Positions 35,001 to 46,798 are shown, counted from the first letter of the stretch. The stretch is DNA of 64,000 bases from Sphaerolaimus hirsutus (GCA_964036195.1 OZ038456.1:12648001-12712000), one strand, 5' to 3'. Program-made: numbers and translations. Notes: generated from the sequence alone by a model not told the origin.

Positions 35001-38000
35001 TCAATTCTGACATCATAAACCATTCCAACCCAAATTACGGTCAGGACACAAAAAATAAAAAGTGCCCAAGCCATGTGCGAGGCTTGGGTTATGCTGTAGT
35101 GTATAAGTCACCGCTACGTGTGAAATCGCGCGCTTGCGCGCGAAAAATTGAAAATACCTAGTGCATAAGTACTGAAAATTTTTGCCAGCGCTCTTTTTTA
35201 AAAAAAAGCGCTGGGACCCTTGCGCTTTTTTTTTTTAAAAAAAAGCGCTTGAAAGAAAGCGCTGGCCATCCCTAGCTACTACCCCCTAACCCCCCCCCCC
35301 CCCAAATCGCCCGGCTATCTACCTATCTGGAACGATTTTTCAGAAACTATACCCAAATTTTCGCTCAAAATCGCTATTTTTCATACCTTTTTATAGATTT
35401 TCACTTCCAAAATCATATTTCTGGTTCATATTCGCCTATTTTCAGCTATTTTTTTTAGTACTAAACACCTTCCCGATCAAGTCCGGCCCCCTATTTTTTT
35501 TCACTTCGCATGCCCTATCTCTGGTTGTGGGAGGGGTGGAAAGCTAATACTTGTGGGGTATATAGGTGCAACCCCCCACTACCCCTCATGAATAACTGGG
35601 GCAGCGGCGACTCACTATAGAAGGGGTCGCCATATATATATGTGAAAAATTTTTGTGGCGTTTTCACTGTCCCGCACAGGTCCGGCCCCAGTTTATTTCT
35701 TACGCTACGGCTTGAAAAAGTGACGTCAGGCGCCAATAACGCCACAGGAAATAGGTGCCATAGCGTGGCACTGCTTGGCTACCTCGAATAAGCCATGGCC
35801 CTAAGCCACAAACATTACACAAACACCCACCCCCTCAGCAACAGACAAGAAAAAGAACTTGAACTGGAGATAGGGCATGTGAAGTGAAAGTAAAAATAGG
35901 GGGCCGGACTTGATCGGGAAGGTGTTTATATGCTCTTATATACCCATTTTGAGCTATTGTACACCGACTTTTTGCGATTTTTTCCCCTTTTATTCCTTCT
36001 ACGCCCCGAAAAAGCCTATATATCGAACCACCACAACCCCCCCCCCCAACCCCCCCCCAGAATCTTTTCAGCTATCTATCCTTCCGGAGGAGCGATTTGC
36101 TATCTATCCAACCACTCGGAGGGTCAAAATTCAAGATACCCCTGGGGCGGAGCTTGTGGATTTTGACGTGACGTGTGAAAATCGGTGGTGTGGTATGCTG
36201 TTTCATCAGCTGAAACTAGGACAGGGCGCAATCGGTGACATTACGCCTAGGGTTCAAACAGGATCGACTTTTCTGTGTCTGGATTGGTTCATTTTTCGAG
36301 ATCAGATCCGTCTGGATCGGGATCGCTGAATCCCGACAATTATCGGAACCGTTTGAACCCTAATCACACCTACCCTATATTGTATTAGATTTTGTCTCGT
36401 AAAATATGTGTATATCGTGGTTTCTCTAATAAGGTCACCTGTATAACTCGCTTGAGTAAGTTCTCTCTAAAGCCGGAATTACAGCTCAGCGGCGTTTGAC
36501 GTGAAATGATGACGTCGTAAAATTGATTACATCAAGATAGACAAAGGTACAGCATTGAAATTTCAGAATAAGATAGTTCTAGTAATTGTGTGTAATGTCC
36601 CAAAAAAATTTATCAAATAATCATTATTTAAGTAGTTATTGATTTAACGTCAATTAAATTTGACGTAAAATTGATAACGTGAAAAAAAAATTATTTTCTT
36701 AATTTTTTTTAGGACATTACACACAATTACTAGAACTATCAAATTCTGAAATTTCAACGCTGTACCTATGTCTATTTTGATGTAATCAATTTTACGACGT
36801 CATCATTTCACGTCAAATGCCGCTGAGCTGTAATTCCGGCTTAAGAGGTAATCGATCTGGAATAACTCTTCGTCAAAGTTGTGTTTACTGTGTAAAATTA
36901 AAAGTCCCGTATTTCAGGGTACATATATTTTACAAAAAATATATTTAACAACGCCCTAGCAAAATATGTCGATATAAATATTCCTCACATCCCAATGAAT
37001 AAATTGCCCCTTCCCCAAAACCTTATAAAAACATCTATTTCCCAGGTGGAAGGGCGGCAATTTTCGGCGCACCGCTGCGTGCTGGCCGCCGGCGTGCCCT
37101 ACTTCCGTTCCATGTTCGCGTCGAACATGCTCGAGGCCAGCATGCAAACCGTCGTCATTCAGGTGTGTGTTGCTCGCGAGTTTGCGAATTGTACGGATTA
37201 TGAATGTGTGAGTTAACTAGTGACTTGTAGGGCTTGTAGGGCTGTTTTTGGAAGTAGATATTGGTTCTTAGCTTGGTTTATAAAGGACATTTAAGCTGCT
37301 GGGGTAGATTGGTAAAAAAATGTAAATGTGTGATTTTTAGAAAATGCGCGTTACTGAACCGTTGCAAGTTTTACGCAAATCAAGCAAGCGTATAAATCAG
37401 CAGAGGTTTAAAACTTTAATTTATTTTTTGTTATGTTGGATTTATTTAAGATTGCTAGTTTTGCCTTATGCTAGTAACATTGCTAGTAAAAAGCAACAAA
37501 AATTGCAGGATATAGCGGCGACAGCATTCGAGCAACTTTTACAGTACGCTTACACCGGGTCTGTAGATATTGCACTGGCTTCGGTGCAGCCTCTGTTGTA
37601 CGCCGCCAGCATATTGCAGGTGGTTTTTGGCATTTTTTTTAAGTTAATTTTTCAGTGTTTTTAATTCCAAATGTTTCGATACACTTTCCCTATGAGCCCA
37701 CACACTAGTGGACATCAAAATTCGTGTCAACTACATTCAACTAAATTTTGGTGAACTGTGCGATTTCAACTTTCCTATGCTAGTGCGAATAGTCATTTTT
37801 ATTGTTATAGTGACACTCTAATTTCATTGTTTATGTTATATGTGATGCTTTAAAAAATTGTTCGTGTTGATTAGTTGACATTAATTTGCGATGTCAACTA
37901 GTTTGTGTGGGCTATATTTCCTGCCACGTTTCGCCTATCAGTTACCAAGCTATTGGCTCTTTGCCAAACCGTTCAGCCATTGACACGTTATGTTTCGCAG

Positions 38001-41000
38001 GTGGACGCGGTGTGTCGCGCGTGTGAACAATTTCTGCAGCAACATTTGGCACCGGCCAATTGTCTCCAGTTGAGGCAGTTTGCCCAAATGCACAATTGCG
38101 AGCAATTAGTCGCCGCTGTGGATAATTTTACACTAGATCATTTTCCGGTTAGATTTTTTTGGTCTTCGAAACTTTCTATTTTTAAAAATTTTGTAAATAA
38201 GACTGTTGTTATTATTTGTACCTGAGTGTAGGGTGTGAATCCGTTTTCACACGTTGAATTTGATGGCGTTATTCGATCTTCAATATTTCATGACAGCTTT
38301 GGATATACTCCGCAGACATCACACACAGTATAGAAACCTACAATAACCCATCTGAATAATAACCCAAAAATTAAAATTATACAGTTTTTCATCGTGTAAT
38401 TTATTATTCAATTTATTATAAGATTCTGCACATATTTGCGGTCCGACAGGGACGTAGCCAGGATTTTTGAGCGGGGGGGGCGGATTGTATACGGAGCCCG
38501 GCGAACGGGGGGGGCGGCGCCCCCCCCCCCCTAAAATTTTACCCCTGTTGTAGGGGAATGACGCCATGGCGCTGGCGCCATTTGTAGGCGCCACGCCATG
38601 GCGCCACTGGCGTTGGCATTGGCGCCAAAACAGCAGTATACGTCTGTATTTTACAGGCATATACAGCGACATGGACAGAAATTGAGTCCATTTTCACTGG
38701 CTTTTAGGCCGCGGAGACTGGTCAGCCAAAAAGATATGTTGTGAAGGGATCATGCGCGCTTGCGCGCAAAAAATTTGCAAACTGTCGACAAAATCGTCGT
38801 CTGAAAGTGCCATTTCTGGCACATTTTTTGGTCGGGCCCGGGAAGGGGGGGGGCGGCCGCCCCCCCCGCCCCCCCCCCCTGGCTACGTCCTTGCGGTCCG
38901 AGTATACCTATATTCACATGTAATTTGTGGATGTACGCTATGCTCTATTTACACGTGATATACTACGCTCTATCATATAATACCTATCCTTGAGCCCCCC
39001 CATGCCAGGAAGTGCGCACGCTGCCCGACTTCAACAACATCAGCGTGGAGCACCTGTGCACGCTGCTGGGCAGCGACGAGCTGCGCGTGTCCGACGAGGC
39101 CGACGTGCTCACCGCCGTGCTGCACTGGGCAGAGCACAGACCCCCCACTGACAACGTGCCGCAGGTGTGTTTTTGGATGAGTAGTTTTGGACGCATACTT
39201 TGAGAATTCAATTTTGAGGACCTGTAGCTCCGCTCCTTTACATACCGCCTCCAGATGCCCCCCCCCCCTTCGAATTTGAGCATTCTTGAGGGTTTCCGCG
39301 CAGCGTAGATCGGGTTCCTGTGGGCGTTTGCATTTCTTATCCCGAAAACCAAGTTCAAACCGCTTTGAAGTTCATATCGACAATAATCGGCGAACCGCAA
39401 ATTATGTGCAGAATCCTACCATAAATTAATAATAAAATCTTGTTATAAATTTCGTAATTAATTTTTACATCGTAAAAACGAAATATTATGATGAAAAAAC
39501 GGTATAATTTGTCGTTCATTATTCAGATGGGTTATGGTAAATTTCCACGCAAACTCTGATGTCCGTCGAGTATATCAACCAACCCTAACCCTTCACCCTT
39601 AGTTGCAGCCCGGTGGTCGGGTCACATTACACCAAGTGCCAACTGAAAACCAGCCAGGCGCCAGGGCCAGGCAGCTTGTCAAGTTGCTGCCACTTGTCAG
39701 GTTGACACAGTTGCCGTTGAAGTTGCTCGTGCACACTTTGAATAATAATCAGATGATTAAGGTGAGGGGGGTGTTTTTCGTTTCTGTTCAACGGGTAGGG
39801 TGGAAACTGAGCCAGACTAGTTCTACTAAACCCATAAGATACGCTCATGTCTCGCTGTGGGAAGCTTTCTTGCCATTTTTTACAACTTCACAACTTTTGT
39901 AGTCAATCTTAACTTGCGCCGGCCCACTTATAAATACTACAGTAAAGTAACAAACCAAGTACTAAAAAACGGCTTCGATGCTTGCGTTTTTTAACCGTTG
40001 TTTTTTTAACCGTGAAAAAACCCGGTCATCCATCAGTCGAGCACTAAATAAATATTTATTTCGATCTAATTTTCCCCTGATACACTTTATTCTTCACACC
40101 ATGTCTGTCAATTATCCAAAATTCACCTACAATCGCACCCAACCCCACAGGAAGAGCCCGCGTGTCGCGAACTGATCCTCTCGGCAATGTGCCACAAGGT
40201 CTGCCAGCAGCAAAGCGACGACCTGCCAGCAGACATGGCAGCTGGCGCAGCTGACACGGGGGTCGCCGCGCTGGGGGGTGCCGACTCTGCCGAATGCAGC
40301 ACTGTGGCTGCTGACAGGTTGGATGGGCCGGCGCAACAAATGCCCTTGGGCGTTTGCTTGGATGTGGCCAGGCCTAGGAAAGCTACTGCTGGTGAGTTGT
40401 TTTTGTTTTTGCTTTGTTTTTGGGGGGGGGGTGGCACGTAGGAAGTGTTGAAATGTGAAATCTGGAAAAATTGTGAAGGAATAGTACGGCCGGTAAAATG
40501 GTTGACGAAAAAAATAGAACGGCATTTTTCAATTAACAGAAACAAGGGAAAATAGAGCACCCCCTGTTCACCCTTAAGGGATGGCCAGCACTTTTTTTCA
40601 AGCGCTTTATTTTAAAAAAACGCCGCTTTTTTAAGAAAAAAGCGCAAGGGTCCCAGCGCTTTTTTTAAAAAAAGAGCGCTGGCAAAAAATTTTGTACCAT
40701 TTTTTGTACCGCAAGCGCGCAATTTCACCATTACATTACCACTGGTGGTTGTTTTCATTGGTTTTGTGTATTTTTAGTGTCATTCTTGCATGCTATCATA
40801 TAATAATAAGCTGTGATATGTAAGTGTAGTATATAATATCCAGCCAATGTGGTTCCACAGGCTAGGGCCCATCCCCATCAAAGCCCATTCCGCATGTAGA
40901 CCCATTATAGACACATTATGCCTGCAGGGGTAAGAAAGGGGGGTGGGTAACACCACCCCAAACCGCCCAGCTATCTATCTATCCCTGGCGCAATTTTTTT

Positions 41001-44000
41001 TGGCTACAGTCCCCCGAACACCCCCCCACCCGCAAATTGCCTAGCTATCTAGCTATGTGGAGCGCTTTTAAGCAATTTTACCCTAATTTTCACCAAAATT
41101 CCCTAATTTTCATACTTCTTTTAGATTTTCTCCTTCAAAATAACTAGGTCATGTGTTTTATCACCTATTTTCAACATGCCAGGTATAATTAAATGTGTTC
41201 CGGGTCAACATGTGGGATGGGTTTACATGCGGAATAGTGCAGGGCCGTTCCACATACTTCTACAGTAGGAAACGCCAGTCTCAATGCATAAGCCTTCTTT
41301 TATAACCTCATTAAAGCACTATTTCATGCCTAACTTCACGAACATTTGATAAATAGCAATTTACATAACGAGTCAACATAAAAAGTGGATTTTTTTGCAT
41401 AAAACCCCACCTGTAATACTATCCCATGGCTCCACAGCCATTCTATGACTATATATCATCACAAGTACTGCCACTTGTTTGACTTAGAACCATATTTGGG
41501 AGCTTTCTAGGAAATGTCTTGACATTTTTTGAAAAAAGCGAAAAAAGCGCGTTTTTTTAAAAAAGGCCGGTTTTTTCCATCCCTAACCCTTACTCTCCCC
41601 ATCAGAAAACACGAAACAAACAAGTCCCCCACAGGCGTGATATTCTGCGTCGGCGGCCGGGGGACGTCGGGGGACCCCTTTCGTTCAGTGGAGGCATTCG
41701 ATTGGCGCAGAGATAGGTGGCTCCCCGTGGCTGAAATGACTGTTCGGAGGAGACACGTGGGCGTGGTCAGCGCGCATGGGAAACTGTGTGTTCGGTTTTT
41801 GGGGGGTCCGTTTTTTGAGGTAGCATTTTTTCGAAAAATTACAACTGTGTAGATTTTATCCGCTGTCACTTTTATCCACAATGAAGCCGATTTGAAAGAA
41901 ATCTGGCTGAATAGTGTTTGCGATGTTAGAAGACTGGTTCCGATAAGAAAAAACAGGCAGACCAAAAGTGGAGGCCTACTTAATCTGGGGTTCAAACGGG
42001 ATTGGGTTTTCGGATTGGGATTGACATTTTTTCGGGATCGCGATTTCGGCCGAAAAATCTGGATTTCAGGGTTTCTCTGTAATCTTTCAAAATGGCCTTT
42101 TCTGTCTGGTCCGGGAGGGTGGTGGATTGTAGATTTTTTGTGACCGGGATTGGTGTTTGTAAAATTTTGGGATCGGGATCGGCACTGCAAAATCCTGGAA
42201 TATTTCTTGATCGGGATCCCGTTTACACCCGCACTACACCACTAGACCCCTTTAACACCCCCCTAACCCCGTCACCCCACCCCCTCACCCCCCAGCTACG
42301 CAATCGGCGGGCACGACGGCCAGCAGCACCTAGATTCTGGAGAATGTCTCGAACCTCGTCGAAACGCCTGGACCCCCGTGGCCAGGATGCACCAACGTCG
42401 CAGGGGCATAGCCGTGGGCGCCCTGTGCAATGCGATCTATGCTGTGGGGGGACTGGATGATACTACATGCTTCCATACTGTTGAAAGGTGGGTTCTGGGG
42501 TTACTGGGTGGGGGTTGTTCAAATCGGATTGATTTTTCGGGATCGGGATTTTTTTAGATTTCGGGACCGTAATTCCCGAAACTTTTCGGGATTCGGGATC
42601 CCGTTTGAACACTGCGTTTGTAGGTAGGTGGAGTAGGTAAGTTTGTTTTTAGGTAGGTGCCTGTGTGTTCAAAGATGGGTTTCTACTGTATACACTCGCA
42701 TTATATTGTCGCACGCGGTAGGGCACGGTAAATAAAAGTGCGGTCAACGGTACTGTACGGTAAATTTTCAAACGTTGCGGTACGGTAAATTCTGCCACCC
42801 TGCCCCTATGCATTTGCAGGTACGACATGCAAGCGGACGAGTGGTCCAACGTGGCCGGCATGAACGTGCAGCGGGGCGGCGTGGGCGTAGCTGCCCTCCT
42901 GGCCCATCTGTACGCGGTGGGCGGCAACGACGGCACCACCAGCTTGGATAGTTCCGAGAAATACGACCCGCATTTGAATAAGTGGACACTGGTCGCCCCC
43001 ATGGCGCATAGGTTGGTTTGAGGCAGTGGTTTTTTTGGTGAACTGTTGGGCTATGGGGCAGTCCCGGACCCTGTAAAATGCCGTGTCAAATGTTAAAAGT
43101 CATGCAAAGTGTCAAAAGTCATGTAAAATGCTGTGTAAAATGGCAACTAGGTTGCATTTTGCAGGGCATTTTACATGACTTTTGGCACTTTGCATGACTT
43201 TTGGCATTTGACAGGGCGTTTTACGGGGTCTGTGACTGGTACCTGGGGTCCGTGACGTGTATTCAGCACATTTTCCAACCCTTTCTCCCGATTTTGCTCA
43301 AAAACGTTCAATATCGGGGAATAAATTTAAATTTATCCACTTTACCTGAAACACATCCCAATTGGAGGCGCGCCGGCAGCGGCGTAACCCAATTGGAAGG
43401 CAGTTTGTATGCGATCGGTGGTTTCGATGACAACGCCCCGCTGGCCACCTGCGAAAGATACGACCCCAGAGACAATTCCTGGCACATGCTGCCGCCAATG
43501 AGTTGTCCCAGGTGGGTACAACTTTGATGCAGTTTTGTTCTGGGTGTTGTGGAAGGTGTTGAGTCTTGTGTCTTCACCCGCTGTGAAGCGGCCTGTAGAA
43601 GTTTTCGTAGAATGTTGCCCACCGTTCAAGTTTTGTTGTTTTTCATTGTTTTGTTATTTCTGGGGCAGACCCGAGCTTTGTGAAGTGTAAAGTCAAATGT
43701 CTAATTTCATGTAAAATGTTGATCAATACAAAAGAACAAATTTAATTACTGAAATTTGCGTGGCAATTGTCCAATTTGTATGACACCGGCTTGGGACTGG
43801 CACCGGCACGATTTGTTGCATTGTGCATACGCACACTGGTTGATAAACGCAATTTCCGAAGCTGTTATGATGTTAATAAAGCATATTTCATGAAATGAGT
43901 TCAAAGAAACATGCCTGAAAATTTTGACGAAATAATATTCCCCCTCTGGACTAGTTCCCCCTCTAAAAAGTCTGTCGAAAAAATAATCCCCCAGGGTGGA

Positions 44001-44800
44001 ATTATTCAAGCAACCTCTTAAACCCCCCCCCCCAGGGGCGGCGTGGGCGTGGCCTCTTTGGGCGGCCGCGTCTACGCGGTGGGCGGCCACGACGGCAAGT
44101 GCTACCTGGACACGGTGGAGGCGTTCGAACCCAGGGCGCACGCGTGGCTCCCCGTCACCCCCATTGGGCAGTGCCGCGCCGGTGCGGGGGTGGCACATTG
44201 CATGACTAGTGTGCGTGGGGGTTGGGGTTTGGGTTTTTTTGAAAAAAATTTTGGATGTGAAAAAAATATTAGTAAGTGAGCGAATTTAGGTGGCAGACTG
44301 TATTGTCCGATTTACGGGTCCAAACGACGTAGACCTACCGGTAATGTAAACCCGCTAGTCATGTAGACCCGTCAGTCATGTAGTTTTAGGGGATCGGTTT
44401 ACAGAACGAGTGATTAGTGCGGGGGTTCACATAATCAGTGTAACAACTGATTTATGAGTTTTTCTTTGAGCGATATGATTAAAATAACCAGAAAAAACCT
44501 GAATGCACACGCACTGCGGCCCGCGATATTTACTTAACTAATGATGTAAACCCCCGCGCTAATTTCCTGTGCCATGTCAATCCACCCTAAAATACATGAC
44601 TAGCGGGTCTACTACAGGCACAGGGTCATTCAAACTGTCGTTCACCTTCAACCTTTCCTTTTTTATAAAGAATATACGGTCACCGCAAAAAAATGTCCAG
44701 TTTTTCACACTTTCAGGTGGAGAGTCTCAGCGCCGGGGCGGCCGGATTCGTATCTTCTGCACCGGCAAACAGCGGCGGTGGCGTGGCTTATTGTGTTTGA
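32052..44800 (+). CDS. KLHL8: KLHL8 orthologue, BTB-BACK-Kelch adaptor of CUL3 ubiquitin ligase
   Basis: Fourteen exons, all in phase: 32052-32100, 32322-32413, 37046-37162, 37509-37619, 38001-38147, 39009-39164, 39603-39761, 40151-40391, 41635-41785, 42296-42487, 42820-43011, 43368-43511, 44036-44210, 44717-44800; 669 residues (human KLHL8 has 620). BTB occupies about residues 20-123 (FQLLNEFRQSRFLTDVTIE, then AHRCVLAAGVPYFRSMFASN). BACK occupies about 124-300 (APANCLQLRQFAQMHN). Six Kelch repeats span about 355-640, each with a GG pair: FCVGGRGTSGDPFRSVEAFD, LYAIGGHDGQ, IYAVGGLDDTT, LYAVGGNDGTTSLDSSEKYD, LYAIGGFDDNAPL, VYAVGGHDGKCYLDTVEAF. VQPLLYAASILQ and CRAGAGVA also match remembered KLHL8, which separates it from KLHL1/18/20. 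KLHL8 is reported to direct CUL3 ubiquitination of rapsyn-type substrates; the local substrate is unknown. The acceptor of exon 7 may be 39609 instead of 39603. An A/T-rich TATA-like stretch lies near 31880. Confidence 0.95.
32533..32863. mobile_element. 331-bp palindrome with TA duplication
   Basis: CACCCATGTCCATTTGGGTT at the left and the inverted form at the right, flanked by TA both sides. The arms are almost identical over about 155 bp and meet near 32697. Inserted in the family word GCTATCTAT. Confidence 0.88.
33162..33729. mobile_element. 568-bp palindromic MITE with TA duplication
   Basis: CAGGGGTGGGCATTTTCAGT with inverted counterpart; TA at 33160-33161 and 33730-33731. Arms are about 190 bp. 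A right-hand part of the same element is embedded at about 60490-60815. Confidence 0.88.
33875..34074. other. Assembly gap, 200 N, flanked by a duplicated 154-base stretch
   Basis: Exactly 200 N separate 33721-33874 from 34075-34227. These two flanks are the same sequence apart from one T in a homopolymer run. This suggests a placeholder gap with unmerged overlapping contig ends. The gap lies within a transposon inside KLHL8 intron 2 and does not touch an exon. Confidence 0.9.
35464..35926. mobile_element. Deleted copy of the AACACCTTCCCG palindrome
   Basis: Ends and outer arms match 17333-18802, flanked by TA both sides. About 1 kb of the middle is missing, and a GCGCCA patch (35725-35770) lies inside. 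Confidence 0.82.
36235..36365. repeat. GGGATC-word element, short
   Basis: TAGGGTTCAAACAGGATC at the left and the inverted CGGAACCGTTTGAACCCTA at the right, with TCTGGATCGGGATCGC words. Relatives at 41960-42235, 42509-42620 and 58940-59310. Confidence 0.6.
36471..36841. mobile_element. AGCCGGAATTACAGCTC palindromic MITE
   Basis: A near-perfect palindrome of about 370 bp with AGCCGGAATTACAGCTCAGC at both ends (inverted). Flanks CTAA and TAAG are degenerate. The related pair at 59812-60925 has TTAA, typical of piggyBac-like insertion. Confidence 0.8.
37694..37912. mobile_element. TTGACA-type MITE in KLHL8 intron 4
   Basis: Left GAGCCCACACACTAGTGGAC, right inverted AACTAGTTTGTGTGGGC, flanked by TAT. 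Arms resemble 14782-15015. Lies between coding exons ending 37619 and starting 38001. Confidence 0.8.
38303..38908. mobile_element. CGGACATC-type MITE interrupted by a CAGGGACGTA hAT-type element
   Basis: Outer: GTATACTCGGACC-like right end and ATACTCCGCAGACATCACAC left end. Inner: 38447-38893, with the 8-bp duplication CGGTCCGA inside the outer element. Confidence 0.65.
38447..38893. mobile_element. hAT-type element, CAGGGACGTA family
   Basis: A perfect 8-bp duplication CGGTCCGA (38439-38446, 38894-38901) flanks CAGGGACGTAGCCAGG and CCTGGCTACGTCCTTG. The interior has GGCGCC words and CATGCGCGCTTGCGCGCAAA. Lies in KLHL8 intron 5. Confidence 0.93.
39375..39576. mobile_element. CGGACATC-type MITE
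   Basis: GTGCAGAATCCTACCATAAA left and TCAGATGGGTTATGGTAAA right, ending GATGTCCGTCGAGTATAT. Ends 27 bp before KLHL8 exon 7. Confidence 0.6.
40577..41584. mobile_element. hAT-type element, AGGGATGG family, in KLHL8 intron 8
   Basis: AGGGATGG...CCATCCCT with flanks CACCCTTA and AACCCTTA (7 of 8). Subterminal words AAAAAAGCGC. It hosts an element with CATTCCGCATGTAGACCC ends (40863-41275) that in turn contains a CAGCTATCTATC-type piece. Ends 50 bp before exon 9. Confidence 0.85.
41960..42235. repeat. GGGATCGGGATT word element in KLHL8 intron 9
   Basis: GGTTCAAACGGGATTGGG to GATCGGGATCCCGTTT, with repeated GGGATCGGGAT. A further short one lies at 42509-42620 in intron 10. Confidence 0.55.
43055..43245. 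repeat. TGTAAAATG/TGTCAAA word palindrome in KLHL8 intron 11
   Basis: CCCGGACCCTGTAAAATGCC left with inverted right, meeting at GGCAACTAGGTTGC. Confidence 0.65.
44290..44625. repeat. CATGTAGACCCG word array in the last KLHL8 intron
   Basis: AATGTAAACCCGCTAGTCAT and CATGTAGACCCGTCAGTCAT on the left, inverted ACATGACTAGCGGGTCTAC on the right. Probably an element with the word ATGTARACCCG. Confidence 0.5.
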
Positions 44801-45021
44801 ATAGTCACTTTTTATATTTTGATGTAAAATATTTTGACTGAATATTTGGCTTCAATTTATTTTGGTTTTTGCTTGGAAAGTACTGGTGATTTGATGAGGG
44901 AGTGTTAAAAATTGTATAGTGCGTGCATGCTTGAGATTGCTTCGCTCTGATTGATATTTACGTATCTATAGCGCATTAATATATTAAGGACACAAAATGG
45001 CGCGTACACATTTTCTACCTA

Positions 45022-45425
45022 CCGTATTTCCTCGAAATACCCCCCTCAAAATGGGTACTATGAATTTATTAACCCCCCTCGAAATATCCCCCCCCCCCAA
45101 TTCAGTGTATACAGAACGTAGATAGCAAAAGCTGCGTTCTGTGATCCGGGAAACGCAGAACACACGTTAAAACAATGACTATGTTATGCTAGAACAGGGT
45201 TTATATCGTCTACGTACTTATAAATATAAGTCTATATACCTAGTCATATAAATGGCGGTTTTTGTTTCATTTTTCGACGTCCGTGTACGTTAGAAACAGC
45301 GATTTAGTACTGGGATTTAAAAAAATTTCTGGCGAAATAATCACCCCCCTCGTTTAACCCCCCCCCCCTCAAAATTTCCACTCTGAAAAAAGAAACCCCC
45401 CGGGGGGTAATAAGAGGAAATACGG
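45022..45425. mobile_element. CCGTATTTCCTCG element
   Basis: CCGTATTTCCTCGAAATACC and inverted GAGGAAATACGG. It lies 220 bp after the KLHL8 stop codon, in the 3' region between KLHL8 and FAM161. Confidence 0.8.
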
Positions 45426-45521
45426 TGTATTGTTTCGAATTATTTTTTACACAAATTTGTTCGTCATTTATGTGATATCTACCCTGGACTGAGAACCTGT
45501 AAAAAATCTCATACATATTTA

Positions 45522-46068
45522 CAGGATGCGGCAATTTAGACGGACCCCATAAGGTTTTGAATAACTTGTCACTGGGTAGTCGGATTAACGTCAAATTTTA
45601 GGTCAACATTAACAATTAAATAGGAAAGGAGCCCTGAAAATATGGCTGCGATAGCTCCACTCGTTCACAAGTTATTCATGGAAACGTGTAATTGTCACTT
45701 TTCCCCAACTAGCTTTACGACTAATTACGCAAGCGCTCGCCGATTTCCTTATGGGCATAGCGAATTGGTGGCGGGCGTGCACGCATTCAGGCATGCCGCT
45801 GCGAAAAGAAAATCAGAAAAAAACAATCCGATCCCCATCCATTCCCGAAAAGTCAATCCCGTTTGAACGATATCACAAGGTGGTGAAAAAGTGACAATTA
45901 CGCTTTCGCATGAATAACTTGAGAACGAGTGGAGCTATCGCAGCCATATTTTCAGGGCTTTTTTTCCTATTTAGTTGTTAATGTTGACCTAAACTTTAAC
46001 GTTAATCCGACTACCCAGTGACAAGTTATTCAAAACTTTATGGGGTCCGTCTAAATTGCCGCCCCCTG
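45522..46068. mobile_element. Palindromic MITE with TA duplication
   Basis: CAGGATGCGGCAATTTAGAC and the inverted right end; arms of about 180 bp share TTGAATAACTTGTCACTGGG. TA on both sides. A GGGATC-word fragment lies in the middle (45800-45870). Confidence 0.85.
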
Positions 46069-46488
46069 TATACTGCGAATGCATATTTGTTATTTATTCA
46101 TGGGATTGGTTTTTCAGACACATCTCCAGTCTGGATATCCTGTCCTAGATGGATCCCTTTCAAATCAGCCCCGACATCAAACCATTGATATCCAAATATA
46201 AAATTTTTCACGATGCGTTTCCTTAATTTTAACTGCGTAGTTGGGGTTAGAGCCCGCCCCCCGCGCTGAAATGCTACATTTGCACATTTTTGTTTGTTTG
46301 TAATTTTTGCTTCTCTGTATTCAAAATGAATTAATTAGAAACTTGAAATCGCATGTGCTGCGGATGTCCATGGGTATGCATGTCCACTCCGTGCATGCAT
46401 CTAAGCCCAGGGGGTTTAGATCCTGCAAAGATGTTTAAAGGGTTTTCTCCAGTTATGGCACCGTTTGATGCTGCAAACGACACTACAC

Positions 46489-46798
46489 TAGTGACGTGAA
46501 AAGCGCCAGTACTTTGGCGCCAAGCGCCAAAAGCGCCATGTCGCTTTTTAATCCCCAGCGCCAAGCGCCAATGGCGCCAGGGCAAAATGGCGCTTTTTGC
46601 CTTGGTGCTAGCGCCAAGCCCAGCGCCAGGCATTTTGTTCATGGCGACGGGCGAAATTAGCGCCAAGCGCCATGGCGCTTTTCAAGGGCATGACGCCAAT
46701 CGCCAATGACGCCACAGTAAGGTAGCGCCAAGCGCCATGACGCTTTTTGTTGTGGCGCTAGCGCCAGGCGCCCGCTCCATGGCGCTTTTACATCACTA
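46489..46798. mobile_element. hAT-type GCGCCA-word element
   Basis: A perfect 8-bp duplication CACTACAC (46481-46488, 46799-46806) flanks TAGTGACGTGAAAAGCGCC and GGCGCTTTTACATCACTA. The interior is a dense array of GCGCCAAGCGCCA words. Confidence 0.93.

Larger units (their letters stand above)
32902..35274. mobile_element. hAT-type element, YAGGGATGG family, with AAAAGCGC words
   Basis: A perfect 8-bp duplication GCTACTAC (32894-32901, 35275-35282) flanks AAGGGATGG...CCATCCCTA. Subterminal words are AAAAAAGCGCTTTTTT. The core has CGCGCGCTTGCGCGCG. It contains the assembly gap and the palindrome 33162-33729. Confidence 0.9.
32455..36144. mobile_element. CAGGGGTCTCC-family hAT-type element expanded to 3.7 kb by nested insertions
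   Basis: Flanks AGGCGGAG (32447-32454) and GGGCGGAG (36145-36152) match at 7 of 8; ends CAGGGGTCTCG and TACCCCTG. Inside lie 32533-32863, 32902-35274 (itself hosting 33162-33729 and a CGGACATC-type MITE) and 35464-35926. It occupies most of KLHL8 intron 2. Confidence 0.85.
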
